A stretch of DNA of 64,000 nt from Flavobacterium sp. KACC 22763 (lineage in GTDB: Bacteria > Bacteroidota > Bacteroidia > Flavobacteriales > Flavobacteriaceae), in NCBI RefSeq assembly GCF_028736155.1, contig NZ_CP117879.1, positions 5,146,001-5,210,000 on the forward strand. Direction: 5' to 3'. The notes under the pieces are model-generated. The model was not told the origin of the DNA. It worked only from the letters and a program-made list of their open reading frames with translations, and did no database searches. Positions 51,390-59,300 of the stretch are shown here, piece after piece. How positions within the stretch are numbered: position 1 is the first letter of the stretch; each line of letters begins with the position of its first letter. Made by a program: the position numbers and the translations under genes.

Positions 51390-52841
51390 TTAGAACGCAA
51401 TTGTTGCTTCGAATACTAAACCTTCAAATTTACCACCATAAAAGTTGTTTAGATTTCCAGTAGCAGGATCTCCTGTAAATTGTGAATAATCTTTATATTT
51501 TTGATTAACGTAGTTTAATTTAGCTAAAATGTTTTTAGTCATAAACCAGCCAGCACTTGCTTCAAATTTATCTACGGTAACCTTTTTAGCATCAGCATTA
51601 GATAATTTTCCAGACACAGTATTGTATTTTCCTCCGATATAGAATTGTTCAGTTCCTCCAAATCTGTAAATAAGCTCTGAAGCATATTGATTTGCAGTAC
51701 GTTTATCGTCAGTACCCGCTTTATCTCCTCCTGAAGCCAATTCGATTGTTCCGAAGAATTCAAGTCCTTTATACTTCACAAATGGGTTAATCATGTAGGT
51801 AGTAGCCCAATTTTTGAAATTAGGGTTGAACGTTGCTTCTGGAGTAGATGTTTTACTGAAACTAGTAGGAACATCAGTAGTATTTGTTGAAATAACAGTA
51901 CCATTAGCATCGGTCTTAGTAATAGTGTTTTTATAAGCGTTATTATTCAAAATACCCCAATAACCAAATCCTGATCTATTAGCTGAATAGATGTTGGCAT
52001 TACCAAGATTTGCATTATGGTAATAAGAACCAGTTAATCTTACTCTTAAATCTTCATTAAGCTGTTTATCATAACCAAGTTTGGCTAAGATTGAAGGGCT
52101 ATGCGTTGTATTAGCGTTTGGTCCATTAGGATAAAAAACTTCTTCGTTACTTTGATTTAAATTACCATTTGTAACACCAAGCATACTTACCAATCCATTT
52201 CTGTTGTAGTAAACCTCCATACCCATTTCTGTAGTGAAAGAATACATAATGTTGTTTCCAACAAACGCATTTCTTATTGTATTACCATTATCAGAACCTC
52301 TAAAGTGAGCATCACCAAAATTGTTCTCCATTTGTCCAATTTTAATGGTAGCATATTTCATTACATCAGCCAAGAAGTCTTTTTTGATGAAGTCTAACTT
52401 GTCAATTTGTAAGTATCCACCTTTTACATAAGAATCATTGTGGTGTCTTGAAGCTAAATAAACATCTAAATTCACTCTTACTCCATCAAACAATTGAGCA
52501 CCAATATACATATCAGCAGCAGGAAGAGTAAAATTGTTTTCAGTATTCATTAAACGATACCCTGTAATTGATCTAGTGGTAGTCCCAGTAGGCGTAGTAG
52601 TGGTAGTCGTAATGGTAGCAGGTTGGTTGTTGAATGAATTTGTTGCTTGGAAATCCATATTGAAAGCACCACCAACATCAATACTAAGACCTTTAAATTC
52701 TCTATTGTCTTTTTGTACGTCGAAAACGTTGATACCGTCTTTTCCTCTAGAGATTTGATTTTGCATGTTTCCAAAACTGACCTGTGCCTGAACAGCAAAT
52801 GTGCTGATTAATGTGACGAATAGAATATAAATTTTCTTCAT
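51390..52841 (-). CDS. Porin-like outer-membrane beta-barrel
   Basis: 483 residues with signal peptide (A-V-Q-A-Q) and a mature region of regular amphipathic strands separated by long polar loops. It ends F-E-A-T-I-A-F with the C-terminal Phe expected for BAM-assembled barrels. The N-terminal part (G-L-S-I-D-V-G-G-A-F-N-M-D-F-Q) and Met/Glu-Asn motif I-G-Q-M-E-N-N-F-G-D recall the OprO/P-like porin group. A run of Thr (near residues 77-90) is notable. It is flanked by two YceI-family genes on the same strand, so a lipid- or quinone-linked uptake system is conceivable. Confidence 0.82.
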   Translation of the reverse strand: MKKIYILFVTLISTFAVQAQVSFGNMQNQISRGKDGINVFDVQKDNREFKGLSIDVGGAFNMDFQATNSFNNQPATITTTTTTPTGTTTRSITGYRLMNTENNFTLPAADMYIGAQLFDGVRVNLDVYLASRHHNDSYVKGGYLQIDKLDFIKKDFLADVMKYATIKIGQMENNFGDAHFRGSDNGNTIRNAFVGNNIMYSFTTEMGMEVYYNRNGLVSMLGVTNGNLNQSNEEVFYPNGPNANTTHSPSILAKLGYDKQLNEDLRVRLTGSYYHNANLGNANIYSANRSGFGYWGILNNNAYKNTITKTDANGTVISTNTTDVPTSFSKTSTPEATFNPNFKNWATTYMINPFVKYKGLEFFGTIELASGGDKAGTDDKRTANQYASELIYRFGGTEQFYIGGKYNTVSGKLSNADAKKVTVDKFEASAGWFMTKNILAKLNYVNQKYKDYSQFTGDPATGNLNNFYGGKFEGLVFEATIAF

Positions 52842-52846
52842 GGCGT

Positions 52847-53416
52847 TTATAAATTAAAGGTTAAATTGAATTTTATTGTTAGGTCTTGACCTGTTTTTAT
52901 TGTTCCAAGCATTGCCGTTGGCGATTTCATTCCGAAATCTGTAAAAGTGATTTTGTTAGTTCCCTGAAGGTTTAAACCATCTTTTGTAACCGTTGTTTTT
53001 ACAGAAGTTTTGTAAACTTTGCTAACTCCGGCAATGGTGTAAGTTCCTGTTAGTTCCCAAGTTGTTTCGTTTACTTTTTCAGCAGATTTAAGAACATATT
53101 TAATGTTTTTGTTTTTATCTGTTTTTAAAGTTTCGTAAGCCACTTTATCCATGCTTTTTTTCTCGCTTTTTACGCTTTCAGCCAAAAGAGTTACGGTCAA
53201 AGCATCAATATCTGTTAGTTTTCCGTTAGCAATATTTAAAGACGCTGTTCCAGTTCCAGAAGCCGATTTCATTTCCCAATCGTGAAGTGTAGAAGTACCC
53301 GCAACAGAAAAAGTTGATTTACTATCTAAAGCATATGATTTTTGTGCTGTAGCAAATGTGCTGATTCCTAAAAAAGCTGTTATAACGGCGAAAAGTTTTA
53401 ATGTATTTGTTTTCAT
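52847..53416 (-). CDS. YceI family exported protein, paralog A
   Basis: The start is taken at the ATG at 53414-53416 (M-K-T-N-T-L-K-L) because it gives a normal signal peptide (F-A-T-A-Q); a Met at 53425 is also possible. The mature YceI domain has A-G-T-S-T-L-H-D-W-E-M-K-S, a Lys-rich M-D-K-V-A-Y-E-T-L, and the end L-T-I-K-F-N-L-T-F-N-L. It is about 60 percent identical by eye to paralog B (53720-54280). It precedes the porin-like gene by 5 nt. The promoter carries an FNR-box-like palindrome (53531-53544). Confidence 0.92.
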   Translation of the reverse strand: MKTNTLKLFAVITAFLGISTFATAQKSYALDSKSTFSVAGTSTLHDWEMKSASGTGTASLNIANGKLTDIDALTVTLLAESVKSEKKSMDKVAYETLKTDKNKNIKYVLKSAEKVNETTWELTGTYTIAGVSKVYKTSVKTTVTKDGLNLQGTNKITFTDFGMKSPTAMLGTIKTGQDLTIKFNLTFNL

Positions 53417-53500
53417 TTTTGTCATGTTTATATTGTGAAAAAATAAGTTAATAGTCGGCCAGTTTCTATTTAGTACTAAGAATGTTGTTTTAACTTGTAT

Positions 53501-53544
53501 CAAAGATCTTTCTATAAATCAGCTTTGTGCATGATAAAAATCAT
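53501..53544 (-). promoter_or_regulatory. Promoter with FNR-box-like palindrome, YceI paralog A
   Basis: -7 box GATCTTTG (minus strand, 53501-53508; one mismatch to TAnnTTTG), then exactly 22 nt upstream the palindrome ATGAT-AAAA-ATCAT (53531-53544), of the TTGAT-N4-ATCAA type bound by Crp/Fnr proteins. Confidence 0.55.
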
Positions 53545-53719
53545 TGTTAAAATTTTATTAAAGAGGTATTTAATAACTACAACGTTTTCATTTTTTATAG
53601 TATCGATTGCCAAAGCAAGAAGAGAGGATTGATTTTATCAAATTGATATTTTTTAACATTTATTTTGAATTGGCAAAAAGTTAAAAAAGGAGTATTCTTT
53701 AACATTATCAATAAGAATT

Positions 53720-54280
53720 CTAACTCAGAATAATATTGAAGATTACAGTTAAGTCCTTTCCTGCTTTTACAACTCCAAGAGCTGCTTTAGGAGGCGTCAT
53801 TTCAAAATCGCCAAAAGTGATTTGATTAGAACCTTGCAAAATGAAACTTCCTTTGCTGGTCGTTACTTTTACCTGAGTTTTATATTCTTTGCTCACGCCT
53901 GCAATAGTGTAAATTCCTGTAAGATTCCAAGTTGTTTCATCAACTTTTTCAGCAGATTTTAAAACATACTCAATGTATTTGTGTGTTTCGGTATCCATGG
54001 CTTCATAAGCGACTTTGTCCATGCTTGCTTTGTAGCTTTTTAGGCTTTCTGCTAATAAAGAAACAGTCAAGCTATTTATTCCTGTTAGTTTAGAATCTTT
54101 AACCATTAGGCTGGCAGTTCCTGTTCCTTCTGTAGATTTCATTACCCAATCGTGTACGGTCGAAGTGCCCGCTACTTCAAAGGTTGAGTTTGCAGCTACA
54201 TTATAATTTTTTTGAGCATTTGCCTGTAATGCCATTGTTGTAAAAATTACTGTCAGTAAAAATGATTGAATTGTTTTCAT
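53720..54280 (-). CDS. YceI family exported protein, paralog B
   Basis: 186 residues with signal peptide (A-N-A-Q) and a complete YceI domain: A-G-T-S-T-V-H-D-W-V-M-K-S, K-A-S-M-D-K-V-A-Y-E-A-M, Y-T-I-A-G-V-S-K-E-Y-K-T-Q-V and the end F-N-I-I-L-S. It is a tandem paralog of 52847-53416, separated by about 300 nt with its own promoter. Both promoters carry the same 14-bp palindrome at the same distance, so the duplication included the control region or they share a regulon. Confidence 0.93.
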   Translation of the reverse strand: MKTIQSFLLTVIFTTMALQANAQKNYNVAANSTFEVAGTSTVHDWVMKSTEGTGTASLMVKDSKLTGINSLTVSLLAESLKSYKASMDKVAYEAMDTETHKYIEYVLKSAEKVDETTWNLTGIYTIAGVSKEYKTQVKVTTSKGSFILQGSNQITFGDFEMTPPKAALGVVKAGKDLTVIFNIILS

Positions 54281-54371
54281 GTTGATAAAGTATAGGTTAA
54301 TCAGTTAAACAAGGAAGCTTTAGAATTCAGTTAGTGGTTAATGAAGTAGTGGCTTCCTTTATTTCTTAGAC

Positions 54372-54415
54372 CAAAATTATCGCGCGCGCGAAGAAAAAGG
54401 AATGATAAAAATCAT
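54372..54415 (-). promoter_or_regulatory. Promoter with FNR-box-like palindrome, YceI paralog B
   Basis: -7 box TAATTTTG (minus strand, 54372-54379), then 22 nt upstream ATGAT-AAAA-ATCAT (54402-54415). The spacer contains CGCGCGCGCG (54381-54390). The flanks also match paralog A (AAA.TTTTATTAAA just beyond). Confidence 0.6.
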
Positions 54416-54629
54416 GGCGAAAGTTTTATTAAATTGTTATCGTAAAGAGTGTAAAGCCCTGTTGTTCCTGGGTTTTTGATTTTTATAAAACAGAGTCAAG
54501 AGTTAACTGTTTGCTTGTTAAGCTGTTGTGTTCTCTGTCGAGAAATATCAACTTCATTTTTTGAGTGGCTTTTTTTGAGGTTTAATTAATTAAGAATGTA
54601 AAAACCAAACAAAAAATGACAAAAGTGAT

Positions 54630-54637
54630 TAACTTTG
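54630..54637 (+). promoter_or_regulatory. rlmN promoter -7 box, possibly leaderless
   Basis: TAACTTTG ends 4 nt before the ATG at 54642, so transcription would begin at or next to the start codon. A second in-frame ATG is at 54648. Confidence 0.55.
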
Positions 54638-54641
54638 CAGC

Positions 54642-55685
54642 ATGCAAATGGAGAAAAAAGACATACGAGCCTTATCAAAAGACCAGCTTCGCGATTTTTT
54701 TGTTGAAAATGGAGATAAAGCTTTCCGCGGAAATCAGGTTTATGAGTGGTTATGGAGTAAAGGTGCTCACAGTTTTGAAGACATGACAAACGTAGCAAAA
54801 GCTACAAGATCAATGCTTGAAAATAATTTTGTAATCAATCATATTAAGGTTGATACTATGCAGAAAAGTAGTGACGGAACTGTGAAAAATGCCGTTCGAC
54901 TTCATGATGGACTTGTCGTTGAATCGGTTTTAATTCCGACAGAAACAAGAACTACTGCCTGCGTTTCTAGTCAGGTTGGCTGCAGTCTAGATTGTAATTT
55001 CTGTGCAACAGCAAGATTAAAAAGAATGCGAAATCTAGAACCTGGCGAAATCTACGATCAAGTTCTAGCTATCGATAAAGAAAGTCGTTTATATTACAAT
55101 CACCCACTTTCGAATATTGTTTTTATGGGAATGGGAGAACCTTTAATGAATTATAATAATGTCATTAAAGCTATCGATATGATTACTTCTGAAGAAGGTT
55201 TAGGAATGTCTCCGAAACGAATCATGGTTTCGACTTCAGGAATTCCGAAAATGATTAAAAAAATGGCTGATGATGATGTGAAGTTCAAATTGGCAGTTTC
55301 ATTACACTCTGCAATTGATGAAACTCGCGCACGCATTATGCCTTTCAGTAAAAACTTCCCTTTAAAAGATTTACGAGAAGCATTAGAATATTGGTACAGA
55401 AAAACCAAAAGCAAGATTTCATACGAATATGTAGTTTGGAAAGGAATTAACGATGATAAAGCCTCGGTTGATGCTTTGGTTAAGTTTTGTAAATATGTGC
55501 CTTGCAAAGTCAATTTGATTGAATATAACCCAATTGATGATGGCGAATTTCAACAAGCTTCAGAAGAATCGATTATGACTTACATAAAAGCGTTGGAAAA
55601 TATTGGAGTAGTGGTAAAAGTACGTCGCAGCCGAGGAAAAGACATCGACGCCGCCTGCGGACAATTAGCCAACAAAGAAGCGTAA
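54642..55685 (+). CDS. rlmN: Dual-specificity 23S rRNA/tRNA adenine-C2 methyltransferase
   Basis: Radical-SAM enzyme that methylates A2503 of 23S rRNA and A37 of some tRNAs. The 347 residues have the radical-SAM triad C-S-L-D-C-N-F-C (Cys114, 118, 121), the upstream A-C-V-S-S-Q-V-G-C, and the second catalytic Cys in D-A-A-C-G-Q-L near residue 341. S-N-I-V-F-M-G-M-G-E-P-L-M-N is also diagnostic. It could start at ATG 54642 or 54648. It ends before two hairpins. Confidence 0.97.
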   Translation: MQMEKKDIRALSKDQLRDFFVENGDKAFRGNQVYEWLWSKGAHSFEDMTNVAKATRSMLENNFVINHIKVDTMQKSSDGTVKNAVRLHDGLVVESVLIPTETRTTACVSSQVGCSLDCNFCATARLKRMRNLEPGEIYDQVLAIDKESRLYYNHPLSNIVFMGMGEPLMNYNNVIKAIDMITSEEGLGMSPKRIMVSTSGIPKMIKKMADDDVKFKLAVSLHSAIDETRARIMPFSKNFPLKDLREALEYWYRKTKSKISYEYVVWKGINDDKASVDALVKFCKYVPCKVNLIEYNPIDDGEFQQASEESIMTYIKALENIGVVVKVRRSRGKDIDAACGQLANKEA

Positions 55686-55689
55686 AGAA

Positions 55690-55707
55690 ATACTCCGTTA
55701 GGAGTAT
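55690..55707 (+). promoter_or_regulatory. Small hairpin after rlmN
   Basis: ATACTCC (55690-55696) pairs with GGAGTAT (55701-55707) around GTTA. There is no T-tract, so it may be a processing or stability element. Confidence 0.45.
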
Positions 55708-55718
55708 CTGATCGGTAT

Positions 55719-55769
55719 AAAAAAAGCATTAAGAACAAGAATTATTTCTCGTTTTTAATGCTTTTTTTT
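55719..55769. terminator. Bidirectional terminator between rlmN and the lipoprotein gene
   Basis: AAAAAAGCATTAA near 55720-55732 pairs with TTAATGCTTTTTT near 55755-55768, with A/T runs on both outer sides, between convergent genes. Confidence 0.8.
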
Positions 55770-55784
55770 GGACAAAAAGGATGC

Positions 55785-56648
55785 TTATTTTTTCAAATCT
55801 ATTTCTTCTGTAACGCCATCTTTGGTTACTTTTGCTAGAGTATCGCATTCTCCGTTTCCATAATCAATAGTTGCCAAAGCGCCATTTTTAGTAATAGAAA
55901 CAATTCCTTTTACCGCAAAAGATTTTCTGCAAGAAGCATTAAATTCTAAAGGAGTTGTGATTTCTGCAGAAAAAGTATCTCCATTAGGAAAAGTTGTAGA
56001 ACCACTTCCTGTAACAACAAATACATTATCATCCCAATCAAACCAAGTATCATAACCAGAAGTCATTTCTTTTATCAAAGTTCCTTTTCTAGAATAAACT
56101 TTTCCATCATCAAAAGTAATTGTCAAATCTATGGACGCTGTTGATACAGGGTGTGGCGTCACTAATAAATTGGTTTCTTTAATAGTTCTTACAATGCTTT
56201 TGCTTCCCTGAAGTTTTCTCCCATTATGATAAAATCCTTCAAAAGTATAGCTGATGGTTTGTGTGGAAGAAGTAAAATCGTTCGAGAAAGAAACGACCAT
56301 TTTTCCTTTTACAGTATTTCCGTTATTCAAAGTACAGCCGTCTACACCAAAATCTACTGTTTTTGTCCAAGTATTATTGGTTAAAACGGTTGTGATTGTG
56401 GCACAGCTCGGAAGATAATTTTTTATTGGTCCGCTTGGTTTTGAAGTTACGTTAAGCTGAGAACTAAACTGGTCTTCAGCAATATTAGTGACATCCTCTA
56501 CAGAAGCGTCGATTTTAGAATTAGCTACAATTTCGTCGTTTGTAATCTTAGCTGATGATCCGTCATTTGTTTTTTCATCAGAATTACAGCTAATGAAAAA
56601 AGACAATGTAATTATACATGTTCCAATTAATAAAAATTTTGTTTTCAT
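55785..56648 (-). CDS. Lipoprotein, hypothetical
   Basis: 287 residues with lipobox F-F-I-S-C at about residue 21. The mature region is beta-rich with repeated Thr/Ser, four conserved-looking cysteines (P-S-C-A-T-I, D-G-C-T-L-N, A-S-C-R-K-S, G-E-C-D-T-L), and strands such as K-G-K-M-V-V-S-F-S. It resembles exported proteins of unknown function common in Flavobacteriaceae. It is monocistronic, facing rlmN across a terminator. Confidence 0.8.
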   Translation of the reverse strand: MKTKFLLIGTCIITLSFFISCNSDEKTNDGSSAKITNDEIVANSKIDASVEDVTNIAEDQFSSQLNVTSKPSGPIKNYLPSCATITTVLTNNTWTKTVDFGVDGCTLNNGNTVKGKMVVSFSNDFTSSTQTISYTFEGFYHNGRKLQGSKSIVRTIKETNLLVTPHPVSTASIDLTITFDDGKVYSRKGTLIKEMTSGYDTWFDWDDNVFVVTGSGSTTFPNGDTFSAEITTPLEFNASCRKSFAVKGIVSITKNGALATIDYGNGECDTLAKVTKDGVTEEIDLKK

Positions 56649-56791
56649 AAATAAATAGTTTTGGGTTTCTTTTACGTTAATGAATTCAAATCAGTATTAG
56701 TTAGAGCTATTTTTGGTGGGAATTTTTAGGTTTAGACATAAAATATTACAATCGTAACCTAAAATACACAACGTATTTTTATTTAAAATAG

Positions 56792-56799
56792 TATATTTG
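56792..56799 (+). promoter_or_regulatory. Promoter -7 box of the polyprenyl synthase gene
   Basis: TATATTTG ends 8 nt before the ATG, leaving a leader of only a few bases. Confidence 0.5.
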
Positions 56800-56807
56800 G
56801 AGTCTAA

Positions 56808-57785
56808 ATGAATATTACGTCTCAAATAAAGCAGCCCATTTTTAACGAGATGGAACTTTTCGAAAAAAAGTTCCATGAGTCGATGACTTCCAAGGTTGCG
56901 TTATTAAACCGAATCACTTATTATATAGTAAACCGCAAGGGAAAACAAATGCGTCCGATGTTTGTTTTTCTTACTGCAAAAATGGTTTCTGGCGGGACAG
57001 TAAACGAAAGAACGTATCGTGGAGCTTCAGTAATTGAGCTTATTCACACTGCAACTTTGGTACATGATGATGTAGTAGATGACAGTAATCGTCGTCGCGG
57101 ATTTTTCTCAATCAATGCGCTTTGGAAAAACAAAATTGCCGTTTTGGTTGGAGATTATTTATTGTCAAAAGGCTTACTGCTTTCTATTGATAATGGCGAT
57201 TTCGATTTATTGAGAATTATTTCTGTAGCCGTTCGTGAAATGAGCGAAGGAGAATTGCTTCAAATTGAAAAAGCAAGAAGACTTGATATTACAGAAGATG
57301 TTTATTACGAAATCATCAGAAAGAAAACAGCCACACTTATTGCGGCTTGTTGTGCGCTTGGCGCGAAAGCTGTAATCGAAGACGATGCTCAGGTCGAAAA
57401 CATGCGTAAGTTTGGTGAATTGATAGGAATGGCTTTCCAGATCAAAGACGATTTATTTGATTATAGCGAAGAAGCCATCGGAAAACCAACTGGAATAGAT
57501 ATTAAAGAGCAAAAAATGACGTTGCCTTTAATTCATGTTTTAAATACTTGTACTCCGCAAGAAAAAAAGTGGCTGATAAACTCCATCAAAAACCATAACA
57601 AAGACAAAAAACGCGTAAAAGAAGTGATTGCCTTTGTAAAAAATAATAATGGTTTGGCTTACGCCGAAAACAAAATGGTGCAATTCCAGCAGGAAGCACT
57701 TTCTCTACTTCAAAACTTCGAAGATTCAGAATACAAAGACGCTTTGACTTTGATGGTGAATTATGTTATTGAGAGAAAAAAATAA
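56808..57785 (+). CDS. Polyprenyl diphosphate synthase (trans-isoprenyl, long-chain)
   Basis: Extends farnesyl- or geranylgeranyl-diphosphate with IPP to the side chain of menaquinone or similar. The 325 residues contain the first Asp-rich motif H-D-D-V-V-D-D (Asp87-Asp92) with N-R-R-R-G, and the second, K-D-D-L-F-D-Y near 218-224, plus G-K-Q-M-R-P at 45-50. No bulky aromatic residue stands two or three positions before the first motif, which favours a long product such as octaprenyl; the exact length is inferred. It stands alone with a near-leaderless promoter. Confidence 0.95.
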   Translation: MNITSQIKQPIFNEMELFEKKFHESMTSKVALLNRITYYIVNRKGKQMRPMFVFLTAKMVSGGTVNERTYRGASVIELIHTATLVHDDVVDDSNRRRGFFSINALWKNKIAVLVGDYLLSKGLLLSIDNGDFDLLRIISVAVREMSEGELLQIEKARRLDITEDVYYEIIRKKTATLIAACCALGAKAVIEDDAQVENMRKFGELIGMAFQIKDDLFDYSEEAIGKPTGIDIKEQKMTLPLIHVLNTCTPQEKKWLINSIKNHNKDKKRVKEVIAFVKNNNGLAYAENKMVQFQQEALSLLQNFEDSEYKDALTLMVNYVIERKK

Positions 57786-57910
57786 TCTTTTTTAATTAGA
57801 TAATCAGAAAATTTGTCAATTTGATAATTGATTTACTTTGTTGTAAATCAGTTGTGTGTTTCCTATGGTTGGAATTTGTAATTTATTTTTTTGAAATTTT
57901 CAATGCTCAT

Positions 57911-57938
57911 GCAACCATTTCAAATCGACAATCGTCTA
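57911..57938 (+). promoter_or_regulatory. ECF-type promoter (probably autoregulated)
   Basis: GCAACC (57911-57916), a 16-nt spacer and CGTCTA (57933-57938) match the -35 AAC / -10 CGTC pattern of ECF sigma factors. The sigma gene starts 52 nt downstream. Confidence 0.65.
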
Positions 57939-57989
57939 TGCTAATAGAAGTCTGTTTCTAAAACCAAAACCAAACCGAAAAGCTTATTA

Positions 57990-58550
57990 ATGAAAATTAT
58001 TTCGTTACATCAAGAAGAAACCAAAATCATAAAGCTGGCTGTAGAGAACAATCGTCAGGCACAGCAGCAGATTTATGGTAAATATTCTTCAAAAATGTTA
58101 AGTGTATGCCGTCAATATATAAAAGACATACAATTGGCAGAAGATGTAATGATAACGGCTTTTATGAAGGTTTTTACGAATATCAAAAATTTTGAACATA
58201 AAGGAAGTTTTGAAGGCTGGATTCGTCGAATTATGGTTAACGAATGCATTTCTTATTTAAGAGTTCAGAAAAAAGTAAAATTTGCCGAAGACGAATTTTT
58301 TGTTGAAGAAAGCTTTAATGAAATCGACAGCCAATTTACAGTAGAACAGATTCAGTATTTAATTGATGCTTTGCCCGACGGCTACAAAATGGTTTTCAAT
58401 TTATACGCAATTGAAGGTTATAAACACAATGAAATTGCCAAGATGTTAGGAATTAATGAAGGAACATCAAAATCGCAATTATCGCACGCTAGAAAAATGC
58501 TGCAAACACAAATTACTATTTTAAAAAAACAAGATAATGGAACCGAATAA
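57990..58550 (+). CDS. RNA polymerase ECF sigma factor
   Basis: 186 residues with sigma-70 region 2 (about 25-95: Y-S-S-K-M-L-S-V-C-R-Q-Y, A-E-D-V-M-I-T-A-F-M-K-V-F, W-I-R-R-I-M-V-N-E-C-I) and region 4 (about 125-180: L-P-D-G-Y-K-M-V-F-N-L-Y-A-I-E-G-Y-K-H-N-E-I-A-K-M-L-G). There is no region 3, as in ECF factors. An ECF promoter lies upstream, so it likely activates itself and the two genes downstream. The following gene overlaps by 14 nt and is the probable anti-sigma factor. Confidence 0.94.
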   Translation: MKIISLHQEETKIIKLAVENNRQAQQQIYGKYSSKMLSVCRQYIKDIQLAEDVMITAFMKVFTNIKNFEHKGSFEGWIRRIMVNECISYLRVQKKVKFAEDEFFVEESFNEIDSQFTVEQIQYLIDALPDGYKMVFNLYAIEGYKHNEIAKMLGINEGTSKSQLSHARKMLQTQITILKKQDNGTE

Positions 58551-59262
58551 TTTTGAAAAGGATTTCCGTGAAAAACTAAACCAACGCGAAATTGAACCAA
58601 GCAACAAAGCTTGGGATCGATTGGATGCCATGTTGAGTGTAGCAGAAGAGAAAAAGTCAAAGAAAAATAGAAAATGGCTGTATATAGCTGCAAGCATCGC
58701 GGGGGGGGTATTGGTTGGAACGATCTATTGGAACCGTTCTGAAACTGTAGAAATAAAAAGGGATACACCAATAGTCTTAGAGCAAAAAATAAATAAAGAC
58801 ACTTTAGATGTAGTAGGGATAAATAAAGAGGATGTTGCAAGTAGCAATAATCATAATCCGAAACAAATAATGAAAAATGCACCAGCTGTTGTTGATATTC
58901 ATAATCAAAACAAGAATTCAAAACAGCTTGAGAGCAATGTAGAGCTTTCGGTTAAAAATGATTTAAAAGAAGATAATGCGATAGTTAATTCTTTTGAAAA
59001 TAAGAATCACCAATCTGAGAATAAAAGCAAATACATTTCGGCAGAACAATTATTAGCAGAAGTCAATGGTAAAGCGGATACAAAAGCTACTGACGAAATA
59101 ATTAAAAAAAACAGAAAAGCGGTTTCAGTAAATCCTAATGATTTGCTGCTAAATGCTGAAACAGAATTAAATCAATCTTATAGAGAGTCAGCGCTAGATA
59201 AATTTAATAAAAATTTGAAGGCTGTAAAAAGCGCTATAGCAAATAGAAATTACGAAGAATAA
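58537..59262 (+). CDS. Single-span membrane protein, probable anti-sigma factor
   Basis: 241 residues overlapping the sigma gene by 14 nt. The N-terminal 45 residues are acidic/basic with a conserved-looking P-S-N-K-A-W-D-R-L-D-A-M-L motif, typical of Bacteroidota anti-sigma factors. One membrane segment follows at about 48-64 (Y-I-A-A-S-I-A-G-G-V-L-V-G), then a Lys/Asn/Glu-rich periplasmic tail. The membrane segment is encoded over a run of eight G (58701-58708), unusual in this AT-rich genome and prone to slippage. No zinc anti-sigma motif is seen. Confidence 0.78.
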   Translation: MEPNNFEKDFREKLNQREIEPSNKAWDRLDAMLSVAEEKKSKKNRKWLYIAASIAGGVLVGTIYWNRSETVEIKRDTPIVLEQKINKDTLDVVGINKEDVASSNNHNPKQIMKNAPAVVDIHNQNKNSKQLESNVELSVKNDLKEDNAIVNSFENKNHQSENKSKYISAEQLLAEVNGKADTKATDEIIKKNRKAVSVNPNDLLLNAETELNQSYRESALDKFNKNLKAVKSAIANRNYEE

Positions 59263-59300
59263 ATAAAGAATCATCAATCATCAATCAAAAAACGAAAATC

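Larger units (their letters stand above)
54281..54641. other. Divergent intergenic region between YceI paralog B and rlmN
   Basis: 361 bases holding the FNR-box-like promoter (54372-54415), the ten-base alternating CG tract (54381-54390) and the rlmN -7 box (54630-54637). The remaining AT-rich middle shows no gene or repeat. Confidence 0.6.

Noticed and set aside
58418..58921. 167-codon open frame opposite the anti-sigma-like gene
   Set aside because: Overlaps two supported plus-strand genes and has low-complexity Leu/Phe/Ser composition.
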